Assembly (NCBI RefSeq): GCF_004187715.1
Contig: NZ_QZWF01000003.1
Location: 558,001 to 622,000, forward strand
Direction: 5' to 3'
Source: Streptomyces sp. F001
GTDB lineage: Bacteria > Actinomycetota > Actinomycetes > Streptomycetales > Streptomycetaceae
DNA: 64,000 bases
Shown here: positions 61,611 to 64,000 of the stretch, one piece after another
Layout: each line of letters starts with the position of its first letter
Numbering within the stretch: the first letter of the stretch is position 1
Position numbers and translations under genes: made by a program
The notes under the pieces: generated by a model
What the model was told of the DNA's origin: nothing
Database searches by the model: none
The model's input: the letters and a program-made list of their open reading frames with translations, nothing else

Positions 61611-63677
61611 GTGCGCAATCTGCTGCCGATCATCAGAACGAACGACTCACACCCTGGCGGCCGGTCCGCCCTGACGTGCCGTTTCCGCTGTGGTGACGCC
61701 TGTTTCCACGAGGTGCCGAACACCACCGCCAACCCGTACGTAGGCGATGTCATCGCCGGCGCCCTCAGCCGCCGTACCGTGATGCGTGCCGCCGCTGTCG
61801 TCACCGCGGCCACCGCCGCGGGCACCGCGGCCACCGTCGCCGCCGCCCCGCAGGCCGAGGCCGCGACCGCCGACGGTCGGCACCGCCCGAGCAGCAAGGG
61901 CGCCCGTGGCCTGCGCTTCACGCCCGTCGCGCCGAACACCGACGACGTCGTGACCGTCCCCGAGGGCTACGACCAGAACGTCGTCATCCGCTGGGGCGAG
62001 CCCATCCTGCGCGGCGCGCCCGCCTTCGACCCGGAGAACCAGACCGCGAAGGCACAGGCCGGTCAGTTCGGATACAACAACGACTTCCTCGCGCTGCTCC
62101 CCCTCCCGGGTGAGTGGAACCGGCAGATCCTCGTCGCCAACCACGAGTACACCGACGAGGTACTGATGTTCCGCGGCTACGACGCCGCCAACCCGACCCG
62201 TGAGCAGGTCGAGATCGCCTGGGCCGCGCACGGCCTGTCCGCCGTCGTCGTCGAGGGCGACCGCCGTACCGGCAAGCTCACCCCCGTACCGCGGCACCCG
62301 CTGAACCGGCGGGTCACCGCCACGACGGAATTCCGGGTCACCGGGCCCGCCGCCGGTTCCGACCTTCTCAAGACCTCCGCCGACCCGACCGGCACCAAGG
62401 TGCTCGGCACCCTCAACAACTGCGCCGGCGGCACCACCCCGTGGGGCACCACGCTGCACGGCGAGGAGAACTTCAACCAGTACTTCGCCAACGCGTCCCG
62501 TGCCACGGACAAGCGGTACGGCATCGGCACCGGCGCCACCGAGCGCAAGTGGGAGCGTTTCGACAAGCGCTTCGACGTCGCGCAGGAGCCCAACGAGGTG
62601 CACCGCCACGGCTACGTCGTCGAGCTCGACCCGTACGACCCCCACTCCACGCCCCGCAAGCGCACCGCGCTGGGCCGCTTCAAGCACGAGGGCGCGACCG
62701 TGCGGCTCACGGAGGACGGCCGGCCGGTCGTCTACTCGGGTGACGACGAGCGCTTCGACTACTTCTACAAGTTCGTCGGCAGCAAGCGGATGAAGAAGGG
62801 GTCGGGCCGGGCCGTGCGGGAGCACAATCTCTCGCTGCTCGACGAGGGCACGCTGTACGTCGCCAAGCTGACCGGTGACTCCCCGGCCATCGAGATCGAC
62901 GGCACCGGCAAGCTTCCGGGCGACGGCGAGTTCGACGGCTCCGGCGAGTGGATTCCGCTGGCCACCGCCACCGCGGACGGTGCCGTCAGCCACGTCGAGG
63001 GCATGACCGCCGAGGAGGTGTTCGTCTTCACACGGCTCGCCGGTGACAAGGTCGGCGCGACCAAGATGGACCGGCCCGAGGACGTCGAGCCCAACCCGCA
63101 CACCGGCAAGGTGTATGTCGCCCTCACCAACAACACCAACCGCGGTGTCGGTACGAACGCCAAGGCCGACGAGGCCAACCCGCGCAACGCCAACAAGCAC
63201 GGGCAGATCCTGGAGCTGACCGAGCGCTGGAACCGGGCCGACAGCACCAGGTTCGCCTGGAGCCTCTTCCTCGTCGCCGGTGACCCGAACGACCCGGCCA
63301 CCTACTTCGCCGGGTTCCCGAAGGACCAGGTCAGCCCGATCTCCTGCCCGGACAACGTGGCCTTCGACCGGTACGGCAACCTGTGGATCTCCACCGACGG
63401 CAACCAGCTGGGGTCGCACGACGGGCTGTTCGGTGTGGCTACGCGCGGTGATCGGCGGGGCGAGCTGAAGCAGTTCCTGACCGTGCCGATAGGGGCAGAG
63501 ACCTGTGGGCCGCTGGTTCAGGAGCGGCGTGTGCTGGTTGCTGTGCAGCATCCGGGGGAGAAGGACGGGGCGTCCGTGGAGAAGCCGGCGAGTGCGTGGC
63601 CTGACGGGCCGGGCAAGATCGTGCGGCCGGCGGTGGTGGCGGTTTGGCGTGAGGACGGGTGCGACATCGGCGTCTGA
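61611..63677 (+). CDS. phoX: Secreted alkaline phosphatase, PhoX (DUF839) family
   Basis: A 688-residue Tat-exported PhoX-type phosphatase, Ca/Fe-dependent in characterised members, that frees phosphate from organic esters. The twin-arginine signal is internal (GALSRRTVMRAAAVVTAATA, about 54-75) after a family-typical N-terminal arm. The core carries NHEYTDEV, NNCAGGTTPWGT, EENFNQYF, NEVHRHGYVVELD, MDRPEDVEPNPHTGKVYVAL and PDNVAFDRYGNLWI with its beta-propeller metal ligands. The GTG at 61611 has GGGGAG upstream; longer in-frame starts run over the PHO-box region. It is preceded by a PHO-box-like repeat. Confidence 0.92.
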   Translation: MRNLLPIIRTNDSHPGGRSALTCRFRCGDACFHEVPNTTANPYVGDVIAGALSRRTVMRAAAVVTAATAAGTAATVAAAPQAEAATADGRHRPSSKGARGLRFTPVAPNTDDVVTVPEGYDQNVVIRWGEPILRGAPAFDPENQTAKAQAGQFGYNNDFLALLPLPGEWNRQILVANHEYTDEVLMFRGYDAANPTREQVEIAWAAHGLSAVVVEGDRRTGKLTPVPRHPLNRRVTATTEFRVTGPAAGSDLLKTSADPTGTKVLGTLNNCAGGTTPWGTTLHGEENFNQYFANASRATDKRYGIGTGATERKWERFDKRFDVAQEPNEVHRHGYVVELDPYDPHSTPRKRTALGRFKHEGATVRLTEDGRPVVYSGDDERFDYFYKFVGSKRMKKGSGRAVREHNLSLLDEGTLYVAKLTGDSPAIEIDGTGKLPGDGEFDGSGEWIPLATATADGAVSHVEGMTAEEVFVFTRLAGDKVGATKMDRPEDVEPNPHTGKVYVALTNNTNRGVGTNAKADEANPRNANKHGQILELTERWNRADSTRFAWSLFLVAGDPNDPATYFAGFPKDQVSPISCPDNVAFDRYGNLWISTDGNQLGSHDGLFGVATRGDRRGELKQFLTVPIGAETCGPLVQERRVLVAVQHPGEKDGASVEKPASAWPDGPGKIVRPAVVAVWREDGCDIGV

Positions 63678-63718
63678 CCTGGTGGCCGGGGGTGGGTGCG
63701 CAGCCCGGCGCTGGCGGG

Positions 63719-63862
63719 GTGCCTCCCCCACTCTCGGCTCCTCCCCCATGCTCGGCTTCGCTCGCGCGGGGGGGGGGACCCCATGAGCGGGGGGACCCCC
63801 ATCGCCCACCCGTGCCGCCCTGGGGGCACCTCCCAGGCCCTTAAGGCACTGGGGGAGGCACG
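63719..63862. repeat. Cluster of palindromic intergenic elements downstream of phoX
   Basis: Repeated motifs CTCCCCCATGCTCGGCTTCG...GGGGGACCCC and CTGGGGGCACCTCCCAG...CTGGGGGAGGCAC match the style of interspersed palindromes common in Streptomyces; one is related to the element at 36848-36890. A run of ten G lies at 63768-63777. It fills the gap between phoX and the last partial gene and may act as a transcription stop. Confidence 0.6.
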
Positions 63863-63883
63863 ACTTGCCCGCAGCTGAGGCTG

Positions 63884-64000
63884 TCAGCGTGGGGATGCGA
63901 TGGCTCTTGCTGCTGCTACCTCCTGGCGCAGTGGTTCCAGGACGCTGCCCGAGGGGCCTGTGAGGTCGGTGCGGACCGGTAGGAGGACCTCGGCCTCGCG
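63884..64000 (-). CDS. C-terminal fragment of an unidentified gene
   Basis: The last 38 codons of a leftward gene that begins beyond the window. The reading ends ...LEPLRQEVAAARAIASPR with a TGA at 63886-63884, preceded by EVLLPVRTDLTGPSG. GC3 and codon use fit a real gene. The fragment is too short to identify. Confidence 0.5.
   Translation of the reverse strand, partial: REAEVLLPVRTDLTGPSGSVLEPLRQEVAAARAIASPR

Noticed and set aside
61647..63809. 720-codon minus-strand frame opposite phoX
   Set aside because: PhoX motifs are on the plus strand; the antisense frame has no recognisable domain.

Overview
The window is high-GC actinomycete DNA and almost certainly a Streptomyces chromosome. 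The evidence is strong G/C preference at third codon positions, frequent GTG starts, many ATGA, GTGA or TGATG start/stop overlaps, two branched-chain alpha-keto acid dehydrogenase operons with a divergent Lrp-type regulator, PknB-like kinases, Bpa, mycothiol-type enzymes, and two perfect parS sites (GTTTCACGTGAAAC). The parS sites suggest the core of the chromosome, within a few hundred kb of oriC. No tRNA, rRNA, CRISPR array or insertion sequence was seen.

Region by region. 1-10.4 kb is a phenylacetate catabolism region: paaABCDE leftward, paaN leftward, paaH and a TetR regulator rightward, interrupted by a DUF5819-HTTM-TrmH operon. 9.7-14 kb holds a BkdR-like Lrp regulator divergent from a bkdABC operon. 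14-16.4 kb is molybdenum cofactor biosynthesis (MobA-like plus DUF6457, MoeA), ending in a parS. 16.4-21.4 kb holds a K+ channel and a divergent stand-alone RCK protein, a DrrAB-like ABC exporter and a quinone oxidoreductase. 21.4-27.4 kb holds a frameshifted cell-surface gene, the proteasome activator Bpa, two divergent Ser/Thr kinases and an APH-fold kinase. 27.9-31.6 kb is the second bkd operon. 31.6-33.7 kb has two paralogous secreted D,D-carboxypeptidases. 33.9-48.4 kb is a mosaic of regulators, transporters and housekeeping enzymes: GntR-MFS, mycothiol-dependent-type protein, nitrilase, LURP-one-like protein, thioredoxin-NHL protein, M18 aminopeptidase, acyl-CoA dehydrogenase, secreted intradiol dioxygenase, SseB, VOC, pirin, AI-2E and NTF2-like genes. 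48.4-52.4 kb has a PAS-GAF-SpoIIE phosphatase and aspS with parS between them. 52.5-57.3 kb is more variable: a second secreted dioxygenase, a pentapeptide-repeat membrane protein, a PH-domain protein and an Rpn-like protein. 57.7-64 kb holds metG, a frameshifted TerF-like VWA gene and a Tat-exported PhoX with a PHO-box-like promoter.

How the genes work together. The paa genes convert phenylacetyl-CoA through epoxidation, ring opening and beta-oxidation to acetyl-CoA and succinyl-CoA. The two bkd operons make branched acyl-CoA starters for fatty acids and polyketides from Val, Leu and Ile. Three near-identical 14-bp palindromes (ACCGAACGATCGGT type) lie before paaA, between paaN and paaH, and before bkdA, so the local TetR may link both pathways. 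Three genes appear disrupted or carry probable frameshifts: the mobA-like gene near 14.9 kb, the surface gene at 21.7 kb and the VWA gene at 60.39 kb. Each could be real decay or a sequencing error.
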